From CBDCYS01 sp965226245 (GTDB lineage Bacteria; Acidobacteriota; Terriglobia; Bryobacterales; UBA6623): 31,914 nt of DNA. Of this stretch, positions 6,885 to 15,540 are shown piece by piece. The DNA lies in assembly GCA_965226245.1 (NCBI GenBank), contig CBDDCL010000008.1, positions 1 to 31,914 of the forward strand, written 5' to 3'. A program made the position numbers and the translations under genes. Numbering within the stretch: position 1 is the stretch's first letter; the number at the start of each line of letters is the position of its first letter. Under the pieces are notes generated by a model that saw nothing but the letters and a program-made list of their open reading frames with translations, did not search any database and was not told the DNA's origin.

Positions 6885-8260
6885 CTACCCGCCCGGCACA
6901 GGCAGCGCCCAGATCCTCCGCAGCATGCCAAACAGCCGTCGGTTCAGATGTCCCTCCGCGAACAAGAGCCAGTAATACCGCGCGTGTTTAATTAGCCGTC
7001 CGCCCGTCTTCACTAACCGCTGCTGTAAGCTCGTCAGCGACCAGCTCTTGATCCTTGGTGGCAGTCCCAGCCGCCGCCACAGGTTGCCCAGGTTATAGGC
7101 CAGCACACTCAACTGCAAGCGCACTTCGTTCGCCCGGAAGCGATGGCACGACAGCCTTGTCCAATGCGTCGCCTGCTTGCCTTCTTTAATCCACTGCTCG
7201 GCCGTCCCGCGCTTGTTGTAGAAGCGCACCACCGACCGGCTTGGCAAGCTCATGTTCGTCACGATAAAACCGACGCGCGCGAACAGCTCGCCCTGGTGGT
7301 GCTCGACCTTGGCGACAACTCGTCTCGGCTTCTTCCAGCTCTCCGCCTGATAGCGAAAGCTCTTGTAGCGCACTAGCGGCTTGCGGCCGGGCCTCCCCGG
7401 CGGACGAAACAGGATGTCTTCGATCTCTAACTCCAAGCTCCTGTTGGCCGGAATGCGGATGGCGTACTGCACGCCGCGTTCCTCCGAAGCCTCATAAATC
7501 TCTGGCTTGGCAAAGGCTGCATCCCCCCGGAAGGCGACCAGCTTGCCCGCAGCCTGTTGGCGCTCGATCTCCGGCAACAATAGCTCATCCCAGTCCTCGG
7601 CGCTGTGCACGTTGCCGGGACGCAGCTTCGCCGCCAAACAATCACCGTGCTGGTTGAACAACAACAGCGGGTGGTAGCAGACCGACTCGAAGTGTCCGTT
7701 GTAGGCACTGCCTTCCTGTTGGCCATGGACCGGACTCTCGGTGGAGTCCATGTCCAGAACGACCCGCTCGGAGTCGTCGAACGCCTCCGCTTGCCCGACC
7801 AGCTCTCGGTTCAGCGCCAGCAGCCCCAGCAGGTTCTCTTCGCTCGCCAGCATCTCCGTCTCGAAGCCGTGCAGCGTCGAGGTCAAGGCCGCACCGCGAT
7901 CCCAGATCTTCTGCGAGCCGATCAAGCGAAACGTCGGGTCAGCCGACACTCGGACGGCGTCGTTGACGTCCTCGTAGCCCGCCAAGCGGCTGTAGATCGA
8001 CTGCCGCAACAGATCAGCGAGCGTGAACTGCTTGTTTGTGCCTTGCCGGGAGTCGCTGAGATGCTCGTCAATCAGTTCTCCGAGACCGAGCCGTTCGTCC
8101 AGTTCGCGAACCAAAATCAGACCACCGTCGGAAGTGACGTGCGATCCCTGGAAATCGACTTTCAACGAGCCGTTGAAACTTAGCTGGAATGGCTTGGTTT
8201 GTTTTTCACCCATTGGGTGTTGGCCTCCATGGCGTCCTCATCGGGCTCTAGCCCCTATGA
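6788..8260. mobile_element. IS1380-type insertion sequence (ends tentative)
   Basis: A full-length IS1380-type transposase gene is flanked by TCATGGGGGCT at 6788-6798 and its near-perfect inverse AGCCCCTATGA at 8250-8260 (10 of 11). That would make an element of about 1.47 kb. I could not find matching target duplications beside these ends, so the true termini may lie slightly outside or the element may have decayed. Confidence 0.5.
6885..8213 (-). CDS. IS1380 family DDE transposase
   Basis: A 442-aa protein opening MGEKQTKPFQLSFNGSLKVD. The catalytic triad can be placed: Asp in VVLDMDSTE, Asp in AFRGDAAFA, and Glu in the YNKRGTAEQWIKEGK stretch, the Y-R-E-K signature of the IS4/IS1380 group. 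The length fits IS1380 transposases (about 420-470 aa), with no frameshift or stop, so the element may still be active. It separates the phosphatase region from the conjugation genes. Confidence 0.9.
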   Translation of the reverse strand: MGEKQTKPFQLSFNGSLKVDFQGSHVTSDGGLILVRELDERLGLGELIDEHLSDSRQGTNKQFTLADLLRQSIYSRLAGYEDVNDAVRVSADPTFRLIGSQKIWDRGAALTSTLHGFETEMLASEENLLGLLALNRELVGQAEAFDDSERVVLDMDSTESPVHGQQEGSAYNGHFESVCYHPLLLFNQHGDCLAAKLRPGNVHSAEDWDELLLPEIERQQAAGKLVAFRGDAAFAKPEIYEASEERGVQYAIRIPANRSLELEIEDILFRPPGRPGRKPLVRYKSFRYQAESWKKPRRVVAKVEHHQGELFARVGFIVTNMSLPSRSVVRFYNKRGTAEQWIKEGKQATHWTRLSCHRFRANEVRLQLSVLAYNLGNLWRRLGLPPRIKSWSLTSLQQRLVKTGGRLIKHARYYWLLFAEGHLNRRLFGMLRRIWALPVPGG

Positions 8261-8347
8261 ATAAAGACGCTGAAGGCCGCCGGAAGGTCGAGAGGTCTGA
8301 ATCAAATTGGAAATGCGGGTTTAGGTGTTCCAGTCCGCTCGCGGCGC

Positions 8348-10774
8348 TCATATTTGGCCCGCCTCCTTCGCTCTCCAATAGGAGTGTTCGGCTGGTAGAT
8401 AGTGCGGTTTCAGGTAGACGCGGCGAGGCTCAAGCGACTGCGCCCCGTCATAGGGCAGACAGATCGCTTGACAGTTTGAGAGCAAGGCGAAGTCTCGCGG
8501 GTGAAACACGGCCTCGCGCTGCTCCCGGAATGACTTGGTTGCGCCCATGCTCCCGCCTCCGCCTCCGGCCCGGCCTGAGAGCGGGGAGACTTCCGAGCGC
8601 TTGGAGGTCTCGCTGATGGTGTAGGATTCCTTGATCTTCGCCACCTGGCCGCATAACTCCGACGCAATCTTGGCGCTGGCGTCGTCGCTGAGAGATAGGA
8701 AGATACGAGTACGGAGCGTCTGCAACAGCGACCGCCACGCTTCCGAGCTTCCCAACACGGCCCGCAACGAGGAAATAGATTGCGTGGCGACAATCGGGAT
8801 GCAGCGGCATTGGCGGGTCAGCGCAAAGGATTTTTCATCGCCTGATGGGTCATCCTCGCCCACCGAAGCGAAGGCTTGATATTCGTCACAGATAAAGACG
8901 GCGGGCCGGAAGTAGCTGCCCGGGTTCGCCTTCATCTTGGCCGGGCGCATGAGAAGCGCCTGTAGCCACGCGTTCTTGAGCATCACGCCCACGGCGCGGG
9001 CCAGCGCCGGGTTGATACCGGCGGGCATATTCAAGGCCAGCACCTTGCCCTGCTCGATCAATTCATAGATCGGCGGGAGGTGGCGCGAGATCGGGGCCGT
9101 GCCTTCGGCTTGGTCGCTCTCGGCTGCGGGGTCGGGTGTCTTGTCGTCCGGCTCCGCTTCCGTCACCACCCACGCCGCCTCCGCCGCCTGGGGCGTCTTG
9201 TCGTCCGGCTCCGGTTCCGCCTCCGCCTCCGGTTCCGCCTCCGCCGCCTCCGCCGCGCCCGCCTTCTCCGCCACCGCGTCCTTCTCCGCTTTGAGCCGCT
9301 TGATTTGGGCTTGTAGGATAATGGCTTGAGGATCGTCAGTGATGTGCGGCGCGGCGGGACAAAACACCTTCGCCACGTCCGGCATATCGAACATGGCAAG
9401 GAACACCGAAACCCCCTCCACAATCGAGGACTTGATCTTGTTGTCTAGGGTTTGCCAGTCGTGGACAAACCATCGCTTGACGGCCTCCACTCGCTCTCTC
9501 GTATCTTCGCCGGGTCCAGGTTCCCAAACGATCTCATGGGTGATCTTGAGTTCGTCAAGTTTTGCCTTCAGCGGGCGCGTGTAGACGGCTTGGTCTTTTT
9601 GGCTTCTCGGCGTAGGCGTCCAGTTCCATTGTTCAAGGTGTGTGAGTTGGGGTGCCAGGGCGTCCGTCTTGACGAAAATGGTCCCTGTGTTGAGGTCGTC
9701 ACTCAGCTTCTCCGCCGCCTCGATCTTGGCCGCGAATAGCTCCGGGTCGATGGCACAGCGGTAGACCTGTTGCAACGTCACCCATCGCTCCGGGAACACC
9801 CGGTGAAGCTCGATGATCCAGCGGACCAGATTGGTATAGGCTTGCTGCCAAAAGGGTTCCTTTCCCTTGCCGAACAACTGATTGAGCAAGCTCGAAACGG
9901 TGTAGGCCAGTGAGTACGAATCGAGCCACCAGGCCGATAGCGGATTCCATTGAGAGCGGGCGTCCATGCCAAGCTCGATGTAGTCTTGTCCACGGCCCGC
10001 GTCAACCAGAATTTGGCGGATGTCGTGACAGAAGTCTCCCTTGACTTCCAGCACCAGCGCCGCCGCCCGTAGCTGCGGATTGCCCGCTTGCCAGCCGAGA
10101 AGCTGCCGGGCAAACGGGTTCATGCAAGCCGATGTTTTCCCCGATCCCACGGCTCCGAAGATCGCCACGCCGGTATACAGTCCACGCTCCGGGATGGTGA
10201 GCCACGAGGGACTGAAAATCTCCCGCGCCTCGACCGGGTGATGGACCTCCCCGATGACGATGGCCGGGGCCTTTTGTTTGGGATCAAGCGGCCACGGCGG
10301 GAGCTTGGCGAAGGGTGCGAAGTCGCGCCGCCGCCCCTCCAACCAGACCTTCCAAACGGTGACGGCAATAAGCCCGCACAGCATGACGGCAACGAAGGGC
10401 GAAACGTAGTACCACAGCAGCAGCCAATCGAAGAAATTGGGGGTGTGGTATTCCACCAAAGCAAGGATCGGGTTTTCATCAAGCGACGGGAAAGGACGCC
10501 GTACAAAGCTCCACACGGCATACCACACACCGCCGAAAAAAAAGAGTAGCAGGGGCGGAAGCCCTACAACGAATTGTACGACGCGAAACACCGTCCAGCC
10601 CAACAGCATGAAACCTTGAAAGACGCGCCACCCGGCCCAACCCAACAGCACGAAACCTTGCACGACCAGCCAGCCGAGGACGGCGAAAACCCGGATCGGG
10701 TTTTTCCAGTTCATCGGGCCGGCGGGCCGGTGCCAAAGCTCCCGCAAATAAGGGCCGACCTCGCGCCATTTCAT
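8348..10774 (-). CDS. Type IV coupling protein (VirD4/TraG-like ATPase)
   Basis: An 808-aa membrane ATPase that would link a relaxosome to a type IV secretion channel. The N-terminus (residues ~25-95 and ~118-142) holds several Trp-rich hydrophobic segments, with the phrase GF.LLGW repeated. Walker A is GAVGSGKT at 207-214; Walker B is VFICDEYQ at about 626-633. Between them, around 490-560, is a low-complexity acidic Ala/Glu/Pro insert (EAEPEAEAEPEPDD type) unusual for the family. A Gly-rich loop lies near residue 740. It overlaps the replication-relaxation gene by 4 bp (ATGA). No relaxase or VirB genes are in view. Confidence 0.88.
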   Translation of the reverse strand: MKWREVGPYLRELWHRPAGPMNWKNPIRVFAVLGWLVVQGFVLLGWAGWRVFQGFMLLGWTVFRVVQFVVGLPPLLLFFFGGVWYAVWSFVRRPFPSLDENPILALVEYHTPNFFDWLLLWYYVSPFVAVMLCGLIAVTVWKVWLEGRRRDFAPFAKLPPWPLDPKQKAPAIVIGEVHHPVEAREIFSPSWLTIPERGLYTGVAIFGAVGSGKTSACMNPFARQLLGWQAGNPQLRAAALVLEVKGDFCHDIRQILVDAGRGQDYIELGMDARSQWNPLSAWWLDSYSLAYTVSSLLNQLFGKGKEPFWQQAYTNLVRWIIELHRVFPERWVTLQQVYRCAIDPELFAAKIEAAEKLSDDLNTGTIFVKTDALAPQLTHLEQWNWTPTPRSQKDQAVYTRPLKAKLDELKITHEIVWEPGPGEDTRERVEAVKRWFVHDWQTLDNKIKSSIVEGVSVFLAMFDMPDVAKVFCPAAPHITDDPQAIILQAQIKRLKAEKDAVAEKAGAAEAAEAEPEAEAEPEPDDKTPQAAEAAWVVTEAEPDDKTPDPAAESDQAEGTAPISRHLPPIYELIEQGKVLALNMPAGINPALARAVGVMLKNAWLQALLMRPAKMKANPGSYFRPAVFICDEYQAFASVGEDDPSGDEKSFALTRQCRCIPIVATQSISSLRAVLGSSEAWRSLLQTLRTRIFLSLSDDASAKIASELCGQVAKIKESYTISETSKRSEVSPLSGRAGGGGGSMGATKSFREQREAVFHPRDFALLSNCQAICLPYDGAQSLEPRRVYLKPHYLPAEHSYWRAKEAGQI

Positions 10775-12015
10775 AGCTCCGTCTCCGTGCTTTCAGCGCC
10801 GCTCCTGGGGGCTGTTTCTGAGCCTTCCCGCAGGGATAAATGAGGACGTGAGCGACCCCATGGGGGCCGGGATAGAGGCATGTTCCAAATGCCATCTATC
10901 CGGGACCGCATGACCCCCCTGTTTAGGGGGGGGTCGCTCACGTCCCCCGCCTTTCTCCCGCGTCCGAAGCGTCCGGGCCGTTTCAAAGTGTCTAACCACA
11001 GCGGAATGAGGCAAATAGACGAATGTAGCTGTGGTAGACCTAAGCCGAACACCATGTTACACCCCCCCTCTGAGGCTGTAACATCCTGTAAGGGCGTTTG
11101 TAACACGAAAAGCAACGGTTTTATACCCTCAATTGAGACTCCTTCCGTGACCTTCGCTTCGGGCATTTTGAAGAGCACCCCAAGCCGCTTCATGGCTCCC
11201 CCGAAGTCGCCGTAGGGAGCTAGAAACTCCCGGTCTTTCTGCTTCATGGCGTCTCGGATCGCCTTGATCTCCTGCTTCGGCGTCGGCCCTTCATGGCTTG
11301 TCCCTGGGTCCGCCGCCGCCCATCTTTCAAGCACTCGATCCGCCCGATCCACGGTGGTATTTTCAACCCCAATTCCGATCACCCGAACCTGCCGCCCCTT
11401 CTTGCGGAGCGCATCCCAAAGCGGCCCATGCGCGGCTCCCCACGAGTACAACTCACGATCCGTCTGGTGGCCCGGATCGACGTAGACAAAGGTGACGATT
11501 TCAGGGTCCACGGCAAGCGGCAGTTTGAGCGCAAAGTAGCGCTTCTGGTTGCCGGCCACACCGTAGTAAATCCGGCGCGGAATCAAGCGGAGCGGCAAGC
11601 CGAGCTTTTCAAAAAACTCGACCTTCTCCTGTTCGGCGGGGAGCCAGTTCATACCCGGATGTTCCAGCACAAAATCCAGCGACAAAAGCCGCCGCATGAC
11701 AACCGGCGTGCCGGCCTTTCGCCTGTGGCGGATGTTCTCGACGCCCAGCGCCCGGTAGATCGCGTGGCTCGATATCCGGCACGTCTTCCCTCCCCCGTTA
11801 AAGGCAATTACATCGGTTTCGACGGCCTCCCGCCGCCCGATCAAGGTCTTCACGAATCGCGCCGCTGTCATTCGCTGAGTATCAAAGTAATGACAGAACT
11901 GCGCCCGCGTGAAGACGCCGCTGTGAAGGCACACGAGCGCGATCCATTCCGCGTCCTGGCCGGTCCAGCCGAGCGGTTCCAACTTGCGATCTCTTCCCCG
12001 CAAATGCTCGATCAT
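10771..12015 (-). CDS. Replication-relaxation family protein (winged-helix), with abnormal C-terminus
   Basis: A 414-aa frame beginning MIEHLRGRDRKLEPLGWTGQ. The N-terminal ~100 residues fit a winged helix (HSGVFTRAQFCHYF, then RFVKTLIGR). The middle contains WAAADPGTSHEGPTPKQEIK, a stretch repeated in two truncated copies elsewhere in the window. Family members usually sit beside coupling proteins on mobilisable plasmids. Residues from about 310 on are encoded by a ~330-bp structured DNA element (see 10786-11110). That stretch reads like translated non-coding sequence, so the native end may have been lost by deletion and replaced by read-through to the overlapping coupling gene. Confidence 0.75.
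   Translation of the reverse strand: MIEHLRGRDRKLEPLGWTGQDAEWIALVCLHSGVFTRAQFCHYFDTQRMTAARFVKTLIGRREAVETDVIAFNGGGKTCRISSHAIYRALGVENIRHRRKAGTPVVMRRLLSLDFVLEHPGMNWLPAEQEKVEFFEKLGLPLRLIPRRIYYGVAGNQKRYFALKLPLAVDPEIVTFVYVDPGHQTDRELYSWGAAHGPLWDALRKKGRQVRVIGIGVENTTVDRADRVLERWAAADPGTSHEGPTPKQEIKAIRDAMKQKDREFLAPYGDFGGAMKRLGVLFKMPEAKVTEGVSIEGIKPLLFVLQTPLQDVTASEGGCNMVFGLGLPQLHSSICLIPLWLDTLKRPGRFGRGRKAGDVSDPPLNRGVMRSRIDGIWNMPLSRPPWGRSRPHLSLREGSETAPRSGAESTETEL
10786..11110 (-). other. Structured element copy A (candidate oriT or structured RNA)
   Basis: About 325 bp that align with 15970-16325. Three long-range stems are visible. GGACGTGAGCGACCCC (10844-10859) pairs with 10930-10945. CCACAGC (10996-11002) pairs with GCTGTGG (11028-11034). 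ATGTTACA (11054-11061) pairs with TGTAACAT (11077-11084). Inner stems such as GGATAGA / TCTATCC and a C-run / G-run hairpin are also present. Compensatory changes against copy B suggest the fold is selected. It lies between the body of the replication-relaxation gene and the coupling gene, a classical place for oriT. Confidence 0.6.
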
Positions 12016-12078
12016 CTATTGATCTCCGGTGACGGTGGCCCGGTCGCCTTGCCAGATATAGGTGCTCTCGATCCTCAT
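12016..12078 (-). CDS. Possible 20-aa leader ORF before the replication-relaxation gene
   Basis: The short frame MRIESTYIWQGDRATVTGDQ has a GAGGA Shine-Dalgarno and its TAG is immediately followed by the ATG of the next gene, so translation could be coupled. It lies in the divergent control region opposite repA. It could equally be chance; no homologue is known to me. Confidence 0.35.
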   Translation of the reverse strand: MRIESTYIWQGDRATVTGDQ

Positions 12079-12159
12079 GTCTGTCCTCGTACTGTACAAA
12101 CAAACGATGGATTTTCTCCAGTAACCCGGCGGTGTCCGGCCATCATGAGAGAATGAGCC

Positions 12160-13134
12160 ATGCAGCGTCAACGCGGCGAGTTGGTTCCCATTGCTGAAGC
12201 CTTCTCTGATCTGAGCGGGCCGGTGGCGGCGCTCCGCGACGCTTCGCCCCAGACGTTACACCATTACACCCGCTTTGACCAGGTGAACCAGCTTGTCTCA
12301 GCCAGCGAAGCGGACCCCGATCTCGGCTTCATGGCGCGGATGATGGTGCTGTGCAGCCTGCCGCGCACCAACCCCGGCAACCGGCACCAATACAAGCGGC
12401 AGAACGGCCGGTACACGCTCTACATGTTCGCGGGCCGCGATAAGCTCCCCTACGGCAACCTGCCGCGCCTGTTGCTGGCCTGGGTCTCAACCGAAGCGGT
12501 GCGGACCCAAAGCCGCGAGATCAGCTTGGGCCGTTCGCTCTCCGGGTTCATGCGGAAGCTAGGTATGGAAGATCGAAGCGGAAGTCCTCGCGGCGACCGG
12601 ACGCGGCTCCGCAATCAAATGAAGCGGCTCTTTGGTTGCAGCGTCCAGTTGATCTACGAGGATGAGCGGGTCACGGCAAGCATGACTTCGCCTGTTGCCA
12701 GTCGCGCCGAGTTCTGGTGGAACGAGCGCAAGCCCGATGAGCCGGTGCTTTTTAATAGCAAGATTCGCCTGGGCGAAGACTTGTTTAACGAGATAATCAG
12801 CCATCCGGTCCCGCTCGACATGAACACCCTCAAGGCCCTCAAACGCTCTACGTTGGGCCTCGATCTCTACCTCTGGCTCAACTACCGCACCTTCGCGCTC
12901 AAGCACCCGCTACGCCTCACCTGGCGGCTCCTGTACAGCCAGTTTGGAGCGCACCCGGCCAACGCCAGCGACAGAGTTACCGTCCGCAACTTCCAACGCA
13001 AGGTGCTGCGCGAGTTGAAGAAGATCAAGATCGCCTGGCCTGGCCTGAACTATTCAACGGCTCCGGGGGTCTTGATCCTGCATCCCTCGATACCGGCTAT
13101 CACCCCGCTCAATCAAGGTCAGCTAACAAGCTAA
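12160..13134 (+). CDS. repA: Plasmid replication initiator RepA (RepA_C family), intact copy
   Basis: A 324-aa protein starting MQRQRGELVPIAEAFSDLSG. It matches the plasmid-encoded RepA family: DKLPYGNLPRLLLAWVSTEA, then SLGRSLSGFMRKLGM, then RLRNQMKRLFGCSVQLIYED, and a C-terminal region with LDLYLWLNYRTFAL. These initiators bind iterons and recruit host replication proteins. GAGAGAATGAGCC before the ATG acts as ribosome site. An iteron origin follows 145 bp downstream. It is the only complete copy: fragments of paralogues are at 19381 and 24642. It is transcribed divergently from the mobilisation genes. Confidence 0.9.
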   Translation: MQRQRGELVPIAEAFSDLSGPVAALRDASPQTLHHYTRFDQVNQLVSASEADPDLGFMARMMVLCSLPRTNPGNRHQYKRQNGRYTLYMFAGRDKLPYGNLPRLLLAWVSTEAVRTQSREISLGRSLSGFMRKLGMEDRSGSPRGDRTRLRNQMKRLFGCSVQLIYEDERVTASMTSPVASRAEFWWNERKPDEPVLFNSKIRLGEDLFNEIISHPVPLDMNTLKALKRSTLGLDLYLWLNYRTFALKHPLRLTWRLLYSQFGAHPANASDRVTVRNFQRKVLRELKKIKIAWPGLNYSTAPGVLILHPSIPAITPLNQGQLTS

Positions 13135-13234
13135 TCTGCCCTTTCCTGACCTCTCAGCGGCCCGTCAGCGGCCTTTGCGCGCCGGGTTGGACTCTCGGTA
13201 TCCCCCGCGCCTCCTGAATCGTCAGAGACCATAA

Positions 13235-13404
13235 ATCGCTTATTTCCACAGGCTTGTGTGATTCGGGGCAGTTTTCCACGGTGAAACGGGACCCCCTCAC
13301 CCGCTGGGTTTTCGGTGAAACGGGACCCCCTCACCCGCTGGGTTTTCGGTGAAACGGGACCCCCTCACAAGTAGTTAAAGAACAAGTAGTTAAAGAACAA
13401 GTAG
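13235..13404. other. Origin of replication (oriV) with iterons
   Basis: Three direct repeats of a 22-bp core (CGGTGAAACGGGACCCCC plus TCAC) start at 13279, 13313 and 13347, a regular 34-bp period. DnaA-box-like TTTCCACA and TTTTCCACG stand before them. Just after come AT-richer 15-bp repeats AAGTAGTTAAAGAAC at 13369 and 13384 with a partial third. This layout (DnaA boxes, iterons, AT-rich repeats) downstream of repA is that of an iteron-controlled theta origin. Confidence 0.85.
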
Positions 13405-13604
13405 TAGGAGCGACGATCCTGTTGATAACTCACTGAAAACAAAAGAGAAAACACCCAAGAGAGGGGCTAACGCCCCTCCCGAAAAGGCAAAACCAAAACC
13501 TTCCTTATAGGTAAAGAACTAAAAACAAAAGACTTACACCATGCAGCGGCGGAACGGGCAAGCGGACCGACAACAAAACCCAACCCAAAACCAGAATCAA
13601 AACC
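13405..13604. other. A-rich intergenic stretch after the origin
   Basis: AT-richer than its surroundings with many A-runs and ACAAAA motifs. It contains a GGGGCTAACGCCCCT hairpin near 13465-13480. No coding sequence; it may be part of the unwinding region. Confidence 0.4.
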
Positions 13605-13740
13605 CCGGATAGCCTCCGCCCAGGGGCGAGTCAAGCCGCTGGCGCGGCTCCTACGCTGCGCTACGGCCCTGCGGGTGACAGCGCCCCTCGGCTGCGGCTC
13701 AAGGCAGCTGGTATGGCCGAAAGGCTCCCTTTCGGCCCGT
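13605..13740. repeat. ~125-bp dispersed repeat, copy R1
   Basis: Matches 15371-15500 and 27767-27905 in the same orientation. The shared part runs from GGCGAGTCAAGCCG to the GGCCGAAAG...CTTTCGG hairpin. R1 lacks the dif-like 11-6-11 core that follows the other two copies, and runs instead into the palindromic element at 13757. Confidence 0.85.
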
Positions 13741-13756
13741 CCACACGGCCCGAAAT

Positions 13757-13884
13757 CCCCCTTTTCCCTCGTGAACAGCGCGTCTCTCCAGATCGGCCCG
13801 GAGCGGTCCAGGGCGCGAAGCGGCGAAGCGAACCCTTGACGGCGAGGACCGATCTGGAATCATGCGACGCGAGGGAAAGGGGGG
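13757..13884. repeat. Palindromic structured element K, complete copy A
   Basis: An imperfect palindrome of about 128 bp. The outer arms CCCCCTTTTCCCTCG (13757-13771) and CGAGGGAAAGGGGGG (13870-13884) pair with one mismatch. The inner arms CCAGATCGG (13788-13796) and CCGATCTGG (13849-13857) pair perfectly. The ~52-bp loop between them is nearly identical in copies B (25645-25740) and C (24345-24416). It lies just beyond the repA-oriV module, as copy B does for the second origin. Possible roles are a single-strand initiation site, an oriT or an RNA. Confidence 0.7.
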
Positions 13885-13890
13885 TAAGTC

Positions 13891-13921
13891 CCTGGGGAGG
13901 CTCGACAAACCTCCACAGGGC
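13891..13921. terminator. Hairpin downstream of the Sel1 gene
   Basis: CCCTGGGGAGG pairs with CCTCCACAGGG across a short loop, placed just past the end of the minus-strand Sel1 gene. There is no clear U-run, so termination is only suggested. Confidence 0.4.
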
Positions 13922-13937
13922 GTTATGCCAGCCCTGC

Positions 13938-15326
13938 TTACGGCTCGCAGTCCTGGTAGTCCGAGGCCATGCACTCCTGTACCAGTCCAGTCGCTCGGCT
14001 GATCTCAGCGCGGGTCATGTCACGTTCAAGATGGTCCCGCAACTTCCTGGCTCTTGCGTTCCCGTTTGTGCCGGCGATGTTGGACCACATGTGCGCAAGC
14101 ACGGAATCCTTGAGGACGCCCCGCCCGGTGGCGTACATGACCCCGAGATTGGACTGCGCAATGGCGTCACCCTGCTCGGCGGCCAGACGGTACCAGCGCA
14201 CCGCTTCGGCATCGTCCTTGAGAACGCCCTCGCCCTTGGCGTACATGACCCCGAGATTGAACTGCGCAGCGGCGTCACCCTGGTCGGCGGCCAGCCGGTA
14301 CCAGCGCACCGCTTCGGCCTCGTCCTTGAGGACGCCCCGCCCGTCGGCGTACATGTTCCCGAGATTGAACTGCGCAGCGGCGTCACCCTGGTCGGCGGCC
14401 AGCCGGTACCAGCGCACCGCTTCGGCCTCGTCCTTGAGGACGCCCCGCCCGTTGTCGTACATGACCCCGAGATTGAACTGCGCAATGGCGTGACCCTGCT
14501 CGGCGGCCAGCCGGTACCAGCGCACCTCTTCTTCGGCATCGTCCTTGAGGACGCCCCGCCCGGTGGCGTACATGACCCCGAGGTCGTATTGGGTGCTGGC
14601 GTTACCCTGCTCGGCGGCCAGCCGGTACCAGCGCACAGCTTCGGCCTCGTCCTTGAGGACACCCTCGCCGGTGGCGTACATGACCCCGAGGCTCCATTGG
14701 GCCGAGTCGTGACCCTGCTCGGCGGCCTTGCGATACCACGTTGCCGCTTCAGCATCGTTCTCCGGTACGCCCTCGCCGTTGGCGTACATGGCCCCGAGGT
14801 TGTATTGGGCGCTGGCGTGACCCTGCTCGGCAGCCAGCCGGTACCAGCGCACAGCTTCGGCCTCGTCCTCCGGTACACCCCAGCCGTAGTTGTACATGAC
14901 CCCGAGGTCGTATTGGGCGCTGGCGTGACCCTGCTCGGCAGCCAGCCGGTACCAGCGCACCGCTTCGGCCTCGTCCTTGAGAACGCCCCGCCCGGTGGCG
15001 TACATGAGACCGAGGTTGGACTGGGCTGTGGCGTTACCCTGCTCGGCGGCCAGCCGGTACCAGCGCACCGCTTCGGCCTCGTCCTTGAGAACGCCCTCGC
15101 CCTTGTCGTACATGACCCCGAGGTTGGACTGGGCTGTGGCGTCACCCTGCTCAGCGTGAACGAGGAACCCTCGCACCGCTGTGGCATAGTCGCCACGGCC
15201 ATACGCTGCCACAGCTTCGTCAAATGTCTGCCCCGCCGCGACTGGTGCGCCGGGCAGCGTAGCCAGCAGCGCCAAGGCGACAATGCCGTGCCGAATCAGT
15301 CGGTTTTTAATGCGTGTTTGTAGCAT
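13938..15326 (-). CDS. Exported Sel1-repeat protein
   Basis: A 462-aa protein with an N-terminal signal peptide (a basic start, then IVALALLATLPGAPVAAG). Ten 36-residue Sel1/TPR-like repeats follow. The consensus is AEQG.A.AQ.NLGVMYA.G.G and VLKDEAEAVRWYRLAA. The sixth repeat has one extra residue (DAEEEVRW). The last repeat is divergent and followed by a ~45-residue tail with a Cys pair (CMASDYQDC). Sel1 proteins act as protein-interaction scaffolds. The DNA repeats are 108 bp and very alike, suggesting recent expansion or gene conversion. It is flanked by repeat copies R1 and R2, so it may travel as a cassette. Confidence 0.85.
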   Translation of the reverse strand: MLQTRIKNRLIRHGIVALALLATLPGAPVAAGQTFDEAVAAYGRGDYATAVRGFLVHAEQGDATAQSNLGVMYDKGEGVLKDEAEAVRWYRLAAEQGNATAQSNLGLMYATGRGVLKDEAEAVRWYRLAAEQGHASAQYDLGVMYNYGWGVPEDEAEAVRWYRLAAEQGHASAQYNLGAMYANGEGVPENDAEAATWYRKAAEQGHDSAQWSLGVMYATGEGVLKDEAEAVRWYRLAAEQGNASTQYDLGVMYATGRGVLKDDAEEEVRWYRLAAEQGHAIAQFNLGVMYDNGRGVLKDEAEAVRWYRLAADQGDAAAQFNLGNMYADGRGVLKDEAEAVRWYRLAADQGDAAAQFNLGVMYAKGEGVLKDDAEAVRWYRLAAEQGDAIAQSNLGVMYATGRGVLKDSVLAHMWSNIAGTNGNARARKLRDHLERDMTRAEISRATGLVQECMASDYQDCEP

Positions 15327-15370
15327 CAGCGGGTCTGGAACATCTCGGTCTTAGGCTACTGAAAAGTTCA

Positions 15371-15540
15371 CCCGGCGCCGAGGGGCGAGTCAAGCCGCCG
15401 GCGCGGCTCCTACGCTGCGCTACGGCCCCGCGGGTGACAGCGCCCCTCGGCTGCGGCTCAAGGCGTCTGGTATGGCCGAAAGGGAACCTTTCGGCTTCGC
15501 CGCAATGAATGATAACTACCCTTATCATGCGCTAGCGGAC
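15371..15540. repeat. Dispersed repeat copy R2 with dif-like core
   Basis: The ~125-bp repeat body is followed by ATGAATGATAA (15505-15515), a 6-bp spacer CTACCC and TTATCATGCGC (15522-15532). Two 11-bp half-sites around a 6-bp spacer, with inner ATAA/TTAT, is the layout of XerC/XerD dif sites. The same core follows R3. Confidence 0.6.

Noticed and set aside
14015..15283. 422-codon minus-strand ORF in a second frame of the Sel1 gene
   Set aside because: Shadow frame rich in Arg, Thr, Pro and Cys; no family; repeats follow the real frame.
13713..15323. 536-codon plus-strand ORF opposite the Sel1 gene
   Set aside because: It is the repetitive mirror of the Sel1 repeats (GVTLLGGQPVPAHRFG-type phrases). 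The minus strand has the known family and a signal peptide.
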